Made by a program: the position numbers and the translations under genes. A stretch of DNA of 64,000 nt. Origin: Pseudomonas sp. BSw22131 (GTDB lineage: Bacteria > Pseudomonadota > Gammaproteobacteria > Pseudomonadales > Pseudomonadaceae). This document shows, piece after piece, positions 35,576 through 46,266 of the stretch. The stretch spans positions 4,092,001-4,156,000 of the forward strand of contig NZ_CP113949.1 in NCBI RefSeq assembly GCF_026810445.1, given 5' to 3'. The notes under the pieces were generated by a model that was given only the letters and a program-made list of their open reading frames with translations, did no database searches and had not been told where the DNA came from. Position 1 is the stretch's first letter, and each line of letters begins with the position of its first letter.

Positions 35576-37819
35576 TCAAGGCGTCCGATTACGCCGCGTT
35601 TCGATGATATTCGGCAGCTGGGAAATTCTGCCCAACAACCGTCCCAGCGCGTCCAGCCCGGGGATTTCGATGGTCAGCGACATCAACGCGGTGTTGTCTT
35701 CCTTGTTCGAGCGAGTGTTGACCGCCAGCACGTTGATCCGTTCGTTGAGCAGGATCTGCGAGACGTCACGCAGCAAGCCGGAACGGTCGTACGCGCGAAT
35801 GATGATGTCCACCGGGTAGGTGAGCACCGGCACCGGGCCCCAACTGACCTGAATGATCCGCTCTGGCTCGCGCCCACCCAGCTGCAACACCGAGGCACAA
35901 TCCTGGCGGTGAATGCTCACGCCACGCCCTTGGGTGATGTAACCGACAATCGCATCGCCTGGCAGCGGCTGGCAGCAGCCGGCCATTTGCGTCATCAGAT
36001 TACCGACACCCTGAATCTGGATATCGCCGCGCTTGCCAGGCTTGTAGCCAGTGGCTTTGCGCGGGATCAGCTCAAGCTGCTCGTTGCCACGCTCAGGCTC
36101 GACCAGTTGCTGCGCCAGATTGACCAGTTGCGCCAGGCGCAGGTCGCCCGCACCCAAGGCCGCGAACATGTCTTCGGCTATCTTGAAATTGGCTTTTTCC
36201 GCCAACTTGTCGAAGTCCACCTGCGGCAGCGCCAGGCGCGCCAATTCACGCTCGATGAGCGTTCTACCGGCTGCGACGTTCTGGTCGCGCGCCTGCAATT
36301 TGAACCAGTGAACAATCTTCGCACGGGCCCGCGAGGTGGTGATGTAACCCAGGTTGGAGTTCAGCCAGTCGCGGCTCGGCGTGCCGTGCTTGCTGGTGAT
36401 GATCTCGACCTGTTCGCCGGTCTGCAGGCTGTAGTTGAGCGGCACGATGCGCCCGTTGATCTTGGCCCCACGGCAGTTGTGACCAATCTCGGTATGCACG
36501 CGGTAGGCGAAATCCAGCGGCGTCGAGCCCTTGGGCAAGTCAATGGCGTGGCCGTCAGGGGTGAAGACGTAAACCCGGTCCGGCTCGATGTCGACGCGCA
36601 GCTGTTCAGCCAGGCCGCCGATATCACCGAGCTCTTCATGCCACTCCAGGACCTGACGCAGCCACGAGATTTTCTCTTCGTAGTGACTGGAGCTGGCCTT
36701 GACGTCAGTGCCCTTGTAACGCCAGTGCGCGCAGACGCCCAGTTCGGCTTCTTCGTGCATGGCGTGAGTGCGGATCTGCACCTCCAGCACCTTGCCTTCC
36801 GGTCCGATGACGGCGGTGTGCAGCGAGCGGTAGCCGTTTTCCTTGGGGTTGGCGATGTAGTCGTCGAACTCCTTGGGAATGTGCCGCCACAAGGTATGGA
36901 CGATGCCGAGCGCGGTGTAGCAATCGCGCATTTCCGGGACCAGCACACGCACAGCACGTACGTCGTAGATCTGGCTGAATTCCAGACCTTTGCGCTGCAT
37001 CTTTCGCCAGATGGAATAGATGTGCTTCGCCCGGCCACTGATGTCGGCTTTGACGCCGGTGGCCAGCAACTCGTTTTCCAGCTGCGACATCACGTCGGTG
37101 ATGAAGCGCTCGCGGTCTAGCCGACGCTCGTGCAGCAGCTTGGCGATCTGTTTGTACTGTTCGGGTTCGAGGTAGCGAAAGGACAGGTCCTCCAGCTCCC
37201 ATTTGATGTGTCCGATCCCCAGGCGGTGGGCAAGCGGCGCGTAGATGTCGAAGACTTCCCGGGCAACGCGGTTGCGCTTTTCGTCGTCGGTATTTTTTAC
37301 AGCGCGGATCGCACAGGTGCGTTCGGCCAGCTTGATAAGGGCCACCCGCACATCATCGACCATGGCGACGAGCATCTTGCGCAGGTTCTCGACCTGCGCC
37401 TGGGTGCCCAACACCAGCGATTGTCGCGGGCTGAGGCTGGCACTGATCGCCGCCATGCGCAGCACGCCGTCGATCAGCTTGCTGACAGTCGCGCCGAAAC
37501 GCTGGCTGACGTCAGGCAACGGGATCTTGCCTTCACGCACACTGCGGTAGATAACCGCGGCAATCAGCGAGTCCTGATCGAGCTTGAGGTCGGCCAGGAT
37601 TTCAGCCATTTCCAGGCCCGTCTGAAAACTCGACGTGCCCTCCGCCCAGAGATTCTTGGCGGCGTTGTCCTGCTGCTCGGCCTGTCGAACGAATTCGCAG
37701 GCTTCTTTCAATGCTTGTCGATCCACCGCGAGATCGACGCTGACGACGTGGTCCAGCCACGCGTCGAGATTGATACTGCCGTCTATGTTGATCGGCTGGT
37801 GTGCTCTCACCTGTACCAT
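35576..37819 (-). CDS. relA: GTP pyrophosphokinase (stringent response)
   Basis: A 747-residue (p)ppGpp synthetase: an N-terminal HD region in which the HD motif is lost (AAVIYRSVREGKIPLPDVSQ, as in RelA rather than SpoT), the synthetase domain (RAKHIYSIWRKMQRKG, YDVRAVRVLV, NPKENGYRSLHTAVIGP), a TGS domain (VYVFTPDGHAIDLPKGSTPL), zinc-finger-like CCQPLPGD and an ACT domain at the C-terminus. It acts on ribosomes with uncharged tRNA. Start ATG 37819 gives the standard length; the longer frame to 38017 is not supported. It is followed by mazG after a repeat tract. Confidence 0.96.
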   Translation of the reverse strand: MVQVRAHQPINIDGSINLDAWLDHVVSVDLAVDRQALKEACEFVRQAEQQDNAAKNLWAEGTSSFQTGLEMAEILADLKLDQDSLIAAVIYRSVREGKIPLPDVSQRFGATVSKLIDGVLRMAAISASLSPRQSLVLGTQAQVENLRKMLVAMVDDVRVALIKLAERTCAIRAVKNTDDEKRNRVAREVFDIYAPLAHRLGIGHIKWELEDLSFRYLEPEQYKQIAKLLHERRLDRERFITDVMSQLENELLATGVKADISGRAKHIYSIWRKMQRKGLEFSQIYDVRAVRVLVPEMRDCYTALGIVHTLWRHIPKEFDDYIANPKENGYRSLHTAVIGPEGKVLEVQIRTHAMHEEAELGVCAHWRYKGTDVKASSSHYEEKISWLRQVLEWHEELGDIGGLAEQLRVDIEPDRVYVFTPDGHAIDLPKGSTPLDFAYRVHTEIGHNCRGAKINGRIVPLNYSLQTGEQVEIITSKHGTPSRDWLNSNLGYITTSRARAKIVHWFKLQARDQNVAAGRTLIERELARLALPQVDFDKLAEKANFKIAEDMFAALGAGDLRLAQLVNLAQQLVEPERGNEQLELIPRKATGYKPGKRGDIQIQGVGNLMTQMAGCCQPLPGDAIVGYITQGRGVSIHRQDCASVLQLGGREPERIIQVSWGPVPVLTYPVDIIIRAYDRSGLLRDVSQILLNERINVLAVNTRSNKEDNTALMSLTIEIPGLDALGRLLGRISQLPNIIETRRNRTP

Positions 37820-37979
37820 GCTGCTTACCTTCCCTACGGCGCGATGAAATGCGCCATCTGTCGCTGGCCTTCTTGAGGGCACGTTGCCTGCAGGGCAAAA
37901 GCAAGCGCTTAACGTGCGAGGGCCAGTCGGATTAAACGAGAATCCCTGTGAGATGCGGCGTGAATCCTGAAGCCGCGCC

Positions 37980-39335
37980 TCACTTACTCGCTTCAAATAA
38001 CGCCATTGCCTCGACATGCGCTGTTTGCGGGAACATATCGAGGATTCCGGCCCGTTTTAATCGGTAGCCCTGTTGGATCAATTCGACACTATCACGCGCC
38101 AAAGTTGCCGGATTGCATGACACATAAAGCAACCTTTCGGCGCCCAAAGACTTGAGCTTGCCCACCACCTCGAACGCGCCGTCACGCGGGGGATCGAGGA
38201 GCGCGGCAGAAAAACCTTCTGTGGCCCATTCAGCCTTGTCGAGCGGCTGAGAAAGGTCCGCCTGGTAGAACTTCACATTGTGCAGATTGTTGCTGGCTGC
38301 GTTCCCGGCAGCGCGCTCGACCATCGTCGCAACGCCCTCGATTGCCACCACCTCACGCGTGCGTTGTGCCAGTGGCAGGGCGAAGTTACCAAGCCCGCAG
38401 AACAAGTCCAGCACTCGTTCGTCTTCACGCGGCGCCAACCACTCCAGCGCTTGCTCAATCATGGCGGTGTTGACCGCTTCATTGACCTGCACGAAGTCGC
38501 CGGGACGGTAGGCGAGCCGCAAATCCCACGGCGCCAAGTGGTAACCCAACGTCTGGGACGGATCAAAAGGTTGTGGCCCCTCCTCGCCGTGCAACCAGAG
38601 TTGCGCGTCATGAGCTTCACAGAACCCCTGCAAAATCGCTATATCACTTTCGGCCAACGGCGCCATGTGCCGCAGCAGAATCGCCGTGGATGACCCGCTG
38701 AACAACTCCACATGCCCGAGGGCTTTTGGCGTGCCGAGACGACGGAGCATCTCGGGCAGTGCTGTCATGATTGGCTGCAAGGCCTGTACCAGCACCGGAC
38801 ATTCGTTGATGCCGATGATGTCCTGGCTGGACGCAGCGCGGAAACCGACGTCCAGCCGTTTTGCCTTGACGTCCCAGCGCACGGCGACCCGAGCGCGTCG
38901 GCGGTAGGCGAATTCCGGCCCGCTCAGCGGCTCGGCCCACTCTTCGGGTTCGATGCCGGCGACACGGCGCAGTTGCTCGGCGAGCATGCGCTGTTTCAGG
39001 GCAAGCTGTTCGTCGTGGGGCATCTGCTGAACACTGCAACCCCCGCAACGCCCGAAATGCACGCACGGTGCAGGGCGGCGCATGGCGCTGGGAGTGAACA
39101 CGCGCTCGGTGCGCGCTTCGACGATTTTGCCGTGAGCACCGAGCACACGCGCTTCGACTTCTTCGCCCGCCAGGCTGCCCGCGACGAACCAGGTCCGGCC
39201 TTCGACAAACGCGATTCCGCGTCCGTCGTTGGCCAGCCGCTCGATAGTCAGGCGCTGTTTCTTGCCGGTCGGAATCTGTGTTGCCTTGGTCCCGCCGGTA
39301 GGCTGGAAGCGCAGGCCTCGCTCATGCTTGGCCAT
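37980..39335 (-). CDS. rlmD: 23S rRNA (uracil-5-)-methyltransferase RlmD
   Basis: A 451-residue enzyme with a TRAM domain ([22 protein letters not shown]), a Cys-rich iron-sulfur site ([14 protein letters not shown]), the SAM-binding [15 protein letters not shown], and the catalytic [18 protein letters not shown]. It methylates U1939 of 23S rRNA. The ATG overlaps the cysM stop (ATGA). It lies upstream of relA on the same strand, with a 160-bp gap that may hold the relA promoter. Confidence 0.95.
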   Translation of the reverse strand: MAKHERGLRFQPTGGTKATQIPTGKKQRLTIERLANDGRGIAFVEGRTWFVAGSLAGEEVEARVLGAHGKIVEARTERVFTPSAMRRPAPCVHFGRCGGCSVQQMPHDEQLALKQRMLAEQLRRVAGIEPEEWAEPLSGPEFAYRRRARVAVRWDVKAKRLDVGFRAASSQDIIGINECPVLVQALQPIMTALPEMLRRLGTPKALGHVELFSGSSTAILLRHMAPLAESDIAILQGFCEAHDAQLWLHGEEGPQPFDPSQTLGYHLAPWDLRLAYRPGDFVQVNEAVNTAMIEQALEWLAPREDERVLDLFCGLGNFALPLAQRTREVVAIEGVATMVERAAGNAASNNLHNVKFYQADLSQPLDKAEWATEGFSAALLDPPRDGAFEVVGKLKSLGAERLLYVSCNPATLARDSVELIQQGYRLKRAGILDMFPQTAHVEAMALFEASK

Positions 39336-40237
39336 CAGTTGGGCGCGTCGTAGACGCCGGTCGACAGGTAACGGTCGCCGCGGTCACAAATGATCGCGAC
39401 TATCACCGCGTTTTCGACTTCCTGGGACAAACGCAACATCCCGGCGACTGAACCGCCTGATGAGACGCCACAGAAAACACCTTCTTCACGAGCCAGTCGA
39501 CGCATCACGTCCTCAGCCTCTTGCTGGGCCATGTCCATGATGCGGTCGACGCGGTCGGCCTGATAAATCTTCGGCAGGTATTCCTGCGGCCAGCGGCGAA
39601 TACCCGGAATAGAAGCGCCATCCATGGGTTGCAGGCCGACGATCTGAATAGCGGGATTTTGCTCCTTGAGGTAGCGCGAGGTGCCCATGATGGTCCCCGT
39701 GGTGCCCATAGAGCTGACGAAGTGAGTGACGGTGCCGTCGGTCTGCCGCCAGATTTCCGGGCCGGTGCCGACGTAATGCGCTTGCGGGTTGTCGCCGTTG
39801 GCGAACTGATCGAGCACCTTGCCGCGACCTTCAGCCTGCATACGCTCGGCCTGATCACGAGCGCCTTCCATGCCGTCTTCCTTGCTGACCAGAATCAGCT
39901 CGGCGCCATACGCGGTCATCGCCGCCTTGCGCTCAGCGCTGGAGTTGTCCGGCATGATCAGGATCATTTTGTAGCCCTTGATCGCCGCAGCCATGGCCAG
40001 GGCGATGCCGGTATTACCCGATGTGGCTTCGATCAGCGTGTCGCCAGCGTGAATCTGACCGCGCAGCTCTGCTCGGGTAATCATCGACAGCGCCGGACGA
40101 TCCTTGACGGACCCGGCCGGGTTATTGCCTTCGAGCTTCAAGAGCAGAGTGTTGGTGGTGTTCCCGCCCATGCGTTGCAGACGCACCAGCGGTGTGTTGC
40201 CGACGCAATCGGCGATGGTTTGATACTGCAGGGTCAT
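39335..40237 (-). CDS. cysM: Cysteine synthase B
   Basis: A 300-residue PLP enzyme: [19 protein letters not shown] lysine in [47 protein letters not shown] and [17 protein letters not shown]. It makes cysteine from O-acetylserine and sulfide or thiosulfate. ATG 40237 is the typical start; the frame to 40303 is not needed. Overlaps rlmD by 3 nt. Confidence 0.95.
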   Translation of the reverse strand: MTLQYQTIADCVGNTPLVRLQRMGGNTTNTLLLKLEGNNPAGSVKDRPALSMITRAELRGQIHAGDTLIEATSGNTGIALAMAAAIKGYKMILIMPDNSSAERKAAMTAYGAELILVSKEDGMEGARDQAERMQAEGRGKVLDQFANGDNPQAHYVGTGPEIWRQTDGTVTHFVSSMGTTGTIMGTSRYLKEQNPAIQIVGLQPMDGASIPGIRRWPQEYLPKIYQADRVDRIMDMAQQEAEDVMRRLAREEGVFCGVSSGGSVAGMLRLSQEVENAVIVAIICDRGDRYLSTGVYDAPN

Positions 40238-40362
40238 GGCGTCTTCGCAATCCAGACTGCGGGGGCCGCTATCATACCGGCAATCGACGCGAGCCCATAT
40301 CACGCAAAGTGAGGTCTATAGCGCAAAAAGGAATAAGCATCTGAGCTCGGTTGAGCCATGTC

Positions 40363-40422
40363 AGGGCCGCTGCGCAGCCCATCGCCTGCAAGCAGGGCTC
40401 CCACGCCTTCGGCAGAAGCAGG
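40363..40422. repeat. Left REP flanking the RAYT gene
   Basis: GCTGCGCAGCCCATCGCCTG continues as CAAGCAGGGCTCCCACGCC and a TTCGGCAGAAG end (40410-40420). It is the inverse of the copy at 41097-41151, with few differences. Together they form an inverted pair bracketing the transposase. Confidence 0.85.
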
Positions 40423-40510
40423 TTTGCCTATGCCCCATCCCCCGCAACGATCTCATGGCAGAAGGATCAATCTTCCATTCCAAGGGATGGATTGCCTATC
40501 GAAGTGATGA

Positions 40511-40972
40511 TCACAACCACACAGCGTCCCAAAGCGGATAGTCGCCGAGGCGCTCCACCAGACCGGCCCGCAGTGGGTTGGCAACAACGCAACGGGCGAT
40601 GTTCTTCAGGTCCTCTTCTTTACGTAAAGCCCTATCGTGAAACCCTTTCTGCCAGACCTGACAGGTTTTACCTCGTACCCGATTGATGCTGTGCGCACTT
40701 CTGGATTTTGCTCGTCGCATCAGGCGTGGCAAGTCACCCCTTCGCAGTTCGACCAGCCAATGAAAATGATCGGGCATCACCACCCAAGCCAAGGACCTGG
40801 CGGCACCCTCCTCTTCCGCGAGCCTGAACTCATCGACCACCAGGCGCCCCATGCGCCAATCGCGGAACAGCGGTTCCCGGTTATTGACGATCGTCGTCAG
40901 GAGATACAGTTGATGCTCACCGGAAAACCTTCCGGTGCGCAGGTGGGCAGAGTGTGGCGAGACTTCAAGCAT
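40511..40972 (-). CDS. REP-associated tyrosine transposase (RAYT)
   Basis: A 153-residue IS200/IS605-like Y1 nuclease of the RAYT group: LRTGRFSGEHQLYLLTTIVNN, VVDEFRLAEEEGAARSLAWV, the metal-binding HFH in MPDHFHWLVELRRGDLP, VWQKGFHDRALRKEEDL and ANPLRAGLVERLGDYPLWDAVW. RAYTs cut REP hairpins and are tied to their spread. ATG 40972 follows CAGGAGC; the longer frame to 41227 reads through the REP. The residue before VVANPLRAG is Cys where family members commonly have Tyr, so it may be inactive. Confidence 0.88.
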   Translation of the reverse strand: MLEVSPHSAHLRTGRFSGEHQLYLLTTIVNNREPLFRDWRMGRLVVDEFRLAEEEGAARSLAWVVMPDHFHWLVELRRGDLPRLMRRAKSRSAHSINRVRGKTCQVWQKGFHDRALRKEEDLKNIARCVVANPLRAGLVERLGDYPLWDAVWL

Positions 40973-41096
40973 TCCGTTGCTCCTGGTATTTACCCTGAAG
41001 CAAACGGTAGAGAACATCGGCAACGGCTGCCGACGAACAGTTTTGCCAGATGTGGCCGGTCTGCTGGCGCTCAGCGGCGTTAACACCATAACCGCG

Positions 41097-41151
41097 CTTC
41101 TGCCCGAAGGGCGTGGGAGCCCTGCTTGCAGGCGATGGGCTGCGCAGCAGT
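41097..41151. repeat. Right REP flanking the RAYT gene
   Basis: CTTCTGCCCGAAGGGCGTGG, then GAGCCCTGCTTGCAGGCGAT and GGGCTGCGCAGCAG. It is the inverted counterpart of the left copy at 40363-40422 and lies between the RAYT gene and the kinase remnant. Confidence 0.85.
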
Positions 41152-41178
41152 CCTGAAAAACCATCCCACTGAGGTGTG

Positions 41179-42447
41179 TCAGTAAGGCCCTTTCGCTTCT
41201 CGCGCCCTCAGCCGCATTTTCATGCACAGCCCTTGTTCACGGTTTTCGGCCCACAGGTCGCCGCCCTGTAGGCGCAGCGCGTTGCGGGCGATGCTCAGGC
41301 CCAGGCCGAAACCGTCGTTGCCGGGGCGGGCGCCGTCGAGGCGGATGAAGGGCGCGAAGATGCGTTCCAGATCCTGTCCCTCCACACCCCCACCCTGATC
41401 CTGCAGACACAGCAACCAGTTTTCGCCTTGCCGATACCCGCTCAAGCGCACCATCGCGCCGGCCGAGGAGTGTCGTATGGCGTTGCGCAGGATATTTTCC
41501 AGCGCTTGGGCCAAGGTGTTGAGGTGGCCGCGAACCCAACATGCTGCCTCGACATCACACGGCAACTGCTCAGGCGACCAGCCGCTCTCGAAACAGGCGT
41601 TTTCCACCAGCATTTCCCACAGCGCGACGATCTGAATGTCTTCGCCGGGCAATGCCTCACGCTCGGTGTCGAGCCAGGCAAGTTGCAGCGTGTCGTCCAC
41701 CAGCCGCTGCATGCTTTCGATTTCGCGGCTGAGGCGTTCGCGCAACTGGCGCACGTCGTGTTCGCTGTCGCAGGCCACGCGCAATCGGCTCAGAGGCGTG
41801 CGCAGCTCGTGGGACATATCGCGCAGCAACTGTTGTTGAATCAGCACCGTTGAATGCAGCCGCTCGGCCATGTGGTCGAACGCCCGGTTCAGTTCGCCCA
41901 GTTCTTCCTGACGCTTGACCATCTGTGGCGAGAGCCGGTTCGACAGGCGATCACCGCGCCAGTCGTTGGCCTGTTCGCGCAATTGATTGAGCGGGCGAAT
42001 CAGCAACCGGTACAAGCCCACGCACAGCAGGAAAGTGAACAGCGCGGGAATCAGCACATTGGTCAGCAGTCGCCAAACCATGAGGTAACGCCCGCGCTTG
42101 AACCGCTCTGGCAATTCGGTCACCAGGCTGCCAGCGCCCGGCGTCTGTGGAAACGGAATTTTCAGCCAGGGCGCCGTGTGCTGGCGACGGCTCATCGGCC
42201 AGTCCAGCCCGCGCAGAAACGTCAGCCGCTGATACTGTTCCTCGCTTAGCGGCGTGCTGCCCAGCGACTGTAAATGGCTGCCGATCACGCCCACCCAACC
42301 GGGCTCCCGGCGCCTGACTTCACCCAGCCATTCGTCGATCCCGCGTGTGCCACCTGGCTGCCAGGCGTGCTCAGCCTGCGCGGCATAGTCTGCGAGCGTC
42401 GTGCGCGCAGGCGCCGAGCACGGGATCGTCTTCGATCGCGAGCACAC
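41179..42447 (-). pseudogene. 5'-truncated sensor histidine kinase (PirS/PfeS-like)
   Basis: The frame encodes the last part of a periplasmic domain (ADYAAQAEHAW to about residue 115), one membrane helix (NVLIPALFTFLLCVGLY), HAMP, the HisKA box with His in LLRDMSHELRTPLSRLR, N box ENILRNAIRHSS, and G boxes DQGGGVEG and GFGLGLSIAR. The first membrane helix and the start are absent, and the first 18 or so codons are out-of-frame response regulator DNA. So the kinase has lost its N-terminus in a deletion that also removed its partner. The C-terminal catalytic part is intact. Naming rests on the location next to gacS and cysM, as for pirRS in P. aeruginosa. Confidence 0.75.
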
Positions 42448-42475
42448 TCGGGCGGTGGATGGATTCGGGATTCAT
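42371..42475 (-). pseudogene. Response regulator remnant (first about 20 codons)
   Basis: From ATG 42475 the frame reads MNPESIHRPSVLAIEDDPVL then GA, the classic first beta strand and acidic pocket (E-D-D) of an OmpR-type receiver. It then leaves homology, runs into kinase DNA in another frame, and stops at TGA 42371-42373. The rest of the receiver, the DNA-binding domain and the kinase 5' end are missing. The breakpoint lies near 42400-42415. Confidence 0.7.
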
Positions 42476-42680
42476 TAGCTTCTGCGACTGATTCTCAGGC
42501 GACAATTATTCAAGATTGCCCCGCCATGAGCAAGGCGACTGACGGCCACGCTGCGCAGCAAACCTGAGCAGCGGTTAATTTGCCGGGATTACCCTCTTCC
42601 AACTGTCTACACTGCGCAGTTATCAGCACGGGTGGCGCAGCGTTTGCTTACCTGTGTGCAAGGATTGCCGGAGAGAGTGT

Positions 42681-45434
42681 GTGCTGAACAAACTTGGCAT
42701 CAAAAGCCGCGTCATGCTGTTAACCCTCGTGCCCGCCTGCCTGATGGCGGCGTTGCTGGGGGGTTATTTCACCTGGATGCAGCTCTCGGAGTTGCAGGCT
42801 CAATTGCTCAAGCGTGGCGAAATGATCGCCACTGAGCTTGGTCCACTGTCCGCCGGCGCCCTCGCCCGCGCCGACAAACCGTTGCTGGAGCGCATTGCCG
42901 GTCAGACGCTGGAGCAGGCCGATGTGCGCGCGGTGTCCTTTCTGGACCCCGACCGCAACGTCCTGACCCATGCTGGCCCAAGCATGATCAACCAGGCGCC
43001 CGTGGGCGGTGGCACGCATTTGCTGCAGCGCTCGGAAAACGACGCCACCCGCTATTTGATGCCGGTGTTCGGACGCCAGCGCCATCTCACCGGCGACATC
43101 GTGCCCGAAGAAGCAGATCGACTGCTGGGCTGGGTCGAACTGGAGGTGTCGCACAGCGGCACTCTGCTGCGAGGTTATCGCAGCCTGTTCGCCAGTTTGC
43201 TGCTGATCATGACCGGACTGGCCGTGACCGCCCTGCTCGCCATCCGCATGAGCCGCACCATCAACGGCCCGATCACTCAGATCAAGCATGTGGTGGCGCA
43301 GTTAAAGGACGGCAATCTGGAAGCGCGGCTGCTGCCGATGGGCAGTCATGAGCTGGATCAGCTTGCGTCGGGCATCAACCGAATGGCGGCCACGCTGCAG
43401 AACGCCCAGGAAGAACTGCAACACAGCATCGAGCAGGCCACGGAAGATGTGCGGCAGAACCTGGAAACCATCGAGATCCAGAACATCGAACTCGACCTGG
43501 CGCGCAAGGAGGCGCTGGAAGCGAGCCGGATCAAATCGGAGTTTCTGGCCAACATGAGCCATGAAATCCGCACCCCGCTCAACGGTATTCTCGGTTTCAC
43601 CCATTTACTTCAGAAAAGCCAGTTGACGCCCCGTCAGCACGATTACCTGGGCACCATCGAAAAATCGGCCGACAGCCTGTTGAGCATCATCAACGAGATT
43701 CTCGACTTCTCGAAGATCGAGGCAGGCAAGCTGGTGCTGGACACCATCCCGTTCAACCTGCGCGATTTGCTGCAGGACACACTGACCATCCTCGCCCCCG
43801 CTGCACACGCCAAGCAGCTTGAACTGGTGAGCCTGGTGTATCGCGACACGCCGCTGGCGCTGGTGGGAGATCCGTTGCGGCTCAAGCAGATCCTCACAAA
43901 TCTGGTAAGTAACGCGATCAAGTTCACCCGCGAGGGCACCATCGTTGCCCGGGCGATGATCGAGGACGATCAGGACGATTACGTGCAACTGCGCATCAGC
44001 GTGCAGGACACCGGCATCGGTCTGTCCAATCAGGACGTGCGCGCGCTGTTCCAGGCGTTCAGTCAGGCCGACAATTCGCTGTCCCGCCAGCCGGGCGGCA
44101 CCGGGTTGGGGCTGGTAATTTCCAAACGGCTGATCGAGCAGATGGGCGGCGAAATCGGTGTCGACAGCACCCCGGGTGAAGGCTCGGAATTCTGGATCAG
44201 CCTTAGCCTGCCCAAGACCCGCGACGACATTGAAGACCTGCCCGCCCCGCCGCTGCTGGGCCGCCGCGTCGCGGTGCTGGAATACCACGACCTCGCACGC
44301 CAGGCACTGGAACATCAGCTGGAAGATTGCGGGCTGCAACCGATGGTGTTCAACAATCTGGAGAACCTGATCAACGGGGTAACGGTGGTGCATCAGACGC
44401 CACACGCGATTGATCTGGCAGTGCTGGGCGTAACCGCTCATGAGTTGCCACCGGAGCGGCTGCGCCAGCAAATATGGGACCTCGAAAATCTGGACTGCAA
44501 GGTGCTGGTTCTGTGTCCGACTACCGAGCAAGCGCTCTACCAATTGTCGGTGCCAGACGCTTATAACCAGTTGCAGGCCAAGCCCGCCTGCACGCGCAAG
44601 CTGCGACGCAGCCTGTCGGAGCTGATTCAACCCAAACAACAGCGCAACGAGCTTGCCGAGCCACTGAACAGCCGACCGCCGCGCCTGCTGTGTGTGGACG
44701 ACAATCCGGCGAATCTGTTGCTGGTACAAACGCTGCTGGAGGATATGGGCGCCAAGGTCATGGCGGTCGACAGCGGATATGCCGCCGTGCAGGCCGTGCA
44801 GGACGAGGCGTTCGATCTGGTGTTGATGGACGTGCAAATGCCGGGAATGGACGGCCGTCAGGCAACCGAGGCGATTCGTGCCTGGGAAGCGGAGCGACAC
44901 AGTACATCGCTGCCGATCGTGGCGCTGACTGCACACGCGATGGCCAACGAAAAACGTGCGTTGCTGCAAAGCGGGATGGACGATTACCTGACCAAGCCCA
45001 TCAGCGAGCGGCAGCTGGCGCAAGTGGTGCTCAAGTGGACCGGCCTTGCGTTGCGTAATCAGGCGCCGGAGCGTCACCTGGAGATCAGCAGCGGCAGCGG
45101 CAACCTGCAAGTGCTCGATCACGAAGAAGGCTTGCGGCTGGCAGCGGGCAAGGCCGACTTGGCGGCGGACATGCTCGCCATGTTGCTGGCGTCACTGGAC
45201 ACCGACCGCGAGGCGATTCGTGCAGCACGTGACGTGGATGATCACATTGCACTGATTGAACGCGTCCACCGCCTGCATGGCGCGACCCGCTACTGCGGCG
45301 TTCCCCAGTTGCGCGCAGCCTGCCAACGCAGCGAGACGCTGCTCAAACAAGACGCGCCGGAAATCGACGCCGCGCTGGACGAACTGGACAAAGCCATCGC
45401 CCGCGTGTCGATGGAAGCGCGGGTGAATGCGTGA
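42681..45434 (+). CDS. gacS: Hybrid sensor kinase GacS
   Basis: A 917-residue hybrid kinase starting at GTG 42681 ([15 protein letters not shown]) after CCGGAG. Order: membrane helix (about 10-30), periplasmic loop, second helix (about 170-190), HAMP, HisKA with His294 in [12 protein letters not shown], HATPase ([26 protein letters not shown]), a receiver ([11 protein letters not shown], phospho-Asp in [13 protein letters not shown]) and an Hpt domain ([15 protein letters not shown]). GacS phosphorylates GacA, which turns on the RsmX/Y/Z small RNAs that control secondary metabolism and biofilm. No frame damage is visible, although gacS often mutates in laboratory Pseudomonas. Confidence 0.96.
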   Translation: MLNKLGIKSRVMLLTLVPACLMAALLGGYFTWMQLSELQAQLLKRGEMIATELGPLSAGALARADKPLLERIAGQTLEQADVRAVSFLDPDRNVLTHAGPSMINQAPVGGGTHLLQRSENDATRYLMPVFGRQRHLTGDIVPEEADRLLGWVELEVSHSGTLLRGYRSLFASLLLIMTGLAVTALLAIRMSRTINGPITQIKHVVAQLKDGNLEARLLPMGSHELDQLASGINRMAATLQNAQEELQHSIEQATEDVRQNLETIEIQNIELDLARKEALEASRIKSEFLANMSHEIRTPLNGILGFTHLLQKSQLTPRQHDYLGTIEKSADSLLSIINEILDFSKIEAGKLVLDTIPFNLRDLLQDTLTILAPAAHAKQLELVSLVYRDTPLALVGDPLRLKQILTNLVSNAIKFTREGTIVARAMIEDDQDDYVQLRISVQDTGIGLSNQDVRALFQAFSQADNSLSRQPGGTGLGLVISKRLIEQMGGEIGVDSTPGEGSEFWISLSLPKTRDDIEDLPAPPLLGRRVAVLEYHDLARQALEHQLEDCGLQPMVFNNLENLINGVTVVHQTPHAIDLAVLGVTAHELPPERLRQQIWDLENLDCKVLVLCPTTEQALYQLSVPDAYNQLQAKPACTRKLRRSLSELIQPKQQRNELAEPLNSRPPRLLCVDDNPANLLLVQTLLEDMGAKVMAVDSGYAAVQAVQDEAFDLVLMDVQMPGMDGRQATEAIRAWEAERHSTSLPIVALTAHAMANEKRALLQSGMDDYLTKPISERQLAQVVLKWTGLALRNQAPERHLEISSGSGNLQVLDHEEGLRLAAGKADLAADMLAMLLASLDTDREAIRAARDVDDHIALIERVHRLHGATRYCGVPQLRAACQRSETLLKQDAPEIDAALDELDKAIARVSMEARVNA

Positions 45435-45495
45435 GGGGCCGCTGCGCAGCCCATCGCGGCCTCGCGCTGCTCGTGCGCTCCTACAGTGATTTGCG
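45434..45495. repeat. REP after gacS
   Basis: GGGGCCGCTGCGCAGCCCAT then CGCGGCCTCGCGCTGC and GCTCCTACA. Same core as the RAYT-flanking REPs. Together with the next copy it fills much of the 289-bp gap to the acetyltransferase; the rest shows no ORF. Confidence 0.75.
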
Positions 45496-45645
45496 GGGTT
45501 CGTGAGGTTTGATTTTGCTCGGAAGTGAACGCTGCTCAAATTCTGCAAGGGTCGCCCCGTCGCCAAGGCGCAGCCCAGTCGCTGGGATAGGCTAGGCGCC
45601 GAGCCGAGCGAACGCCGCAAAAATCTGTAGCCGTTGACGAGCCTG

Positions 45646-45682
45646 GGCGAGGCCGCGATGGGACGCGCAGCGGCCCTGACAT
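45646..45682. repeat. REP half, inverted to the copy after gacS
   Basis: GAGGCCGCGATGGGACGCGC then AGCGGCCCTGA, the inverse of the GGGCCGCTGCGCAGCCCATC core with a small change. Paired with 45434 it makes a spaced doublet. Confidence 0.65.
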
Positions 45683-45723
45683 CAGCCTCTCCGGTTAAAT
45701 CTGACACACCGCATTGATCGGAT

Positions 45724-46206
45724 TTAACGCGCCTGCCCGGCCAATGTTTTCTCCATGTACAAGCTGCGCAAACTGATGCCGCTGGGGTGTCCGTAGGCTT
45801 CTTCGCGAAGGGCGATGAAGCCCATCGCTCTATAAAAGTCCGCTGCGTTGAGCGAAGAGAACAGGTGCAAGCGAGTGAAGTGCTCTATAACTGCCATCGC
45901 CTCAAGCCGACGCATCAGCTGTTTGCCGATGCCCCTGCCATGTTGGTGCGGCTCGACGAAAATCGCAACGACCTCACCATTCTGCCGATCAAGAATCGCG
46001 TAGCCCAACAGCTGGTCGTCTTCCTCTGCCAAAACGGCGCATTGGGCGACGACCAGCTGCGTGTAGGACTGCGGCACAGCAGATTCACTCCAGACATCAA
46101 TCTGCTCTGAAGAGTAGTGAGTGGCGCATGTCAATCTCACTGCCCGGGTTCTCAGCGCCCAAAGCCTCGGAATGTCGGCGATAACTGCCGGTTTGTATTC
46201 GATCAC
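45724..46206 (-). CDS. GNAT-family N-acetyltransferase
   Basis: A 160-residue GNAT protein: IEYKPAVIADIPRLWALRTR, AVLAEEDDQLLGYAILD, the acetyl-CoA loop IFVEPHQHGRGIGKQLMRRL and NAADFYRAMGFIALRE. It moves acetyl groups to an unknown amine or protein target. GTG 46206 fits the family N-terminus and has AGGA upstream; an ATG at 46254 would add 16 residues. Confidence 0.85.
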   Translation of the reverse strand: MIEYKPAVIADIPRLWALRTRAVRLTCATHYSSEQIDVWSESAVPQSYTQLVVAQCAVLAEEDDQLLGYAILDRQNGEVVAIFVEPHQHGRGIGKQLMRRLEAMAVIEHFTRLHLFSSLNAADFYRAMGFIALREEAYGHPSGISLRSLYMEKTLAGQAR

Positions 46207-46266
46207 GGCGCTATTTCCTGTCCTCGTTAAGCGCGAACACACCTGTTCGCGCACTGCATGATGGCT

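Noticed and set aside
35909..37120. 403-codon plus-strand open frame
   Set aside because: Antisense to relA; no recognised domain.
43605..45122. 505-codon minus-strand open frame
   Set aside because: Fully antisense to gacS, with a Gln/His/Arg-rich composition and no ribosome site.
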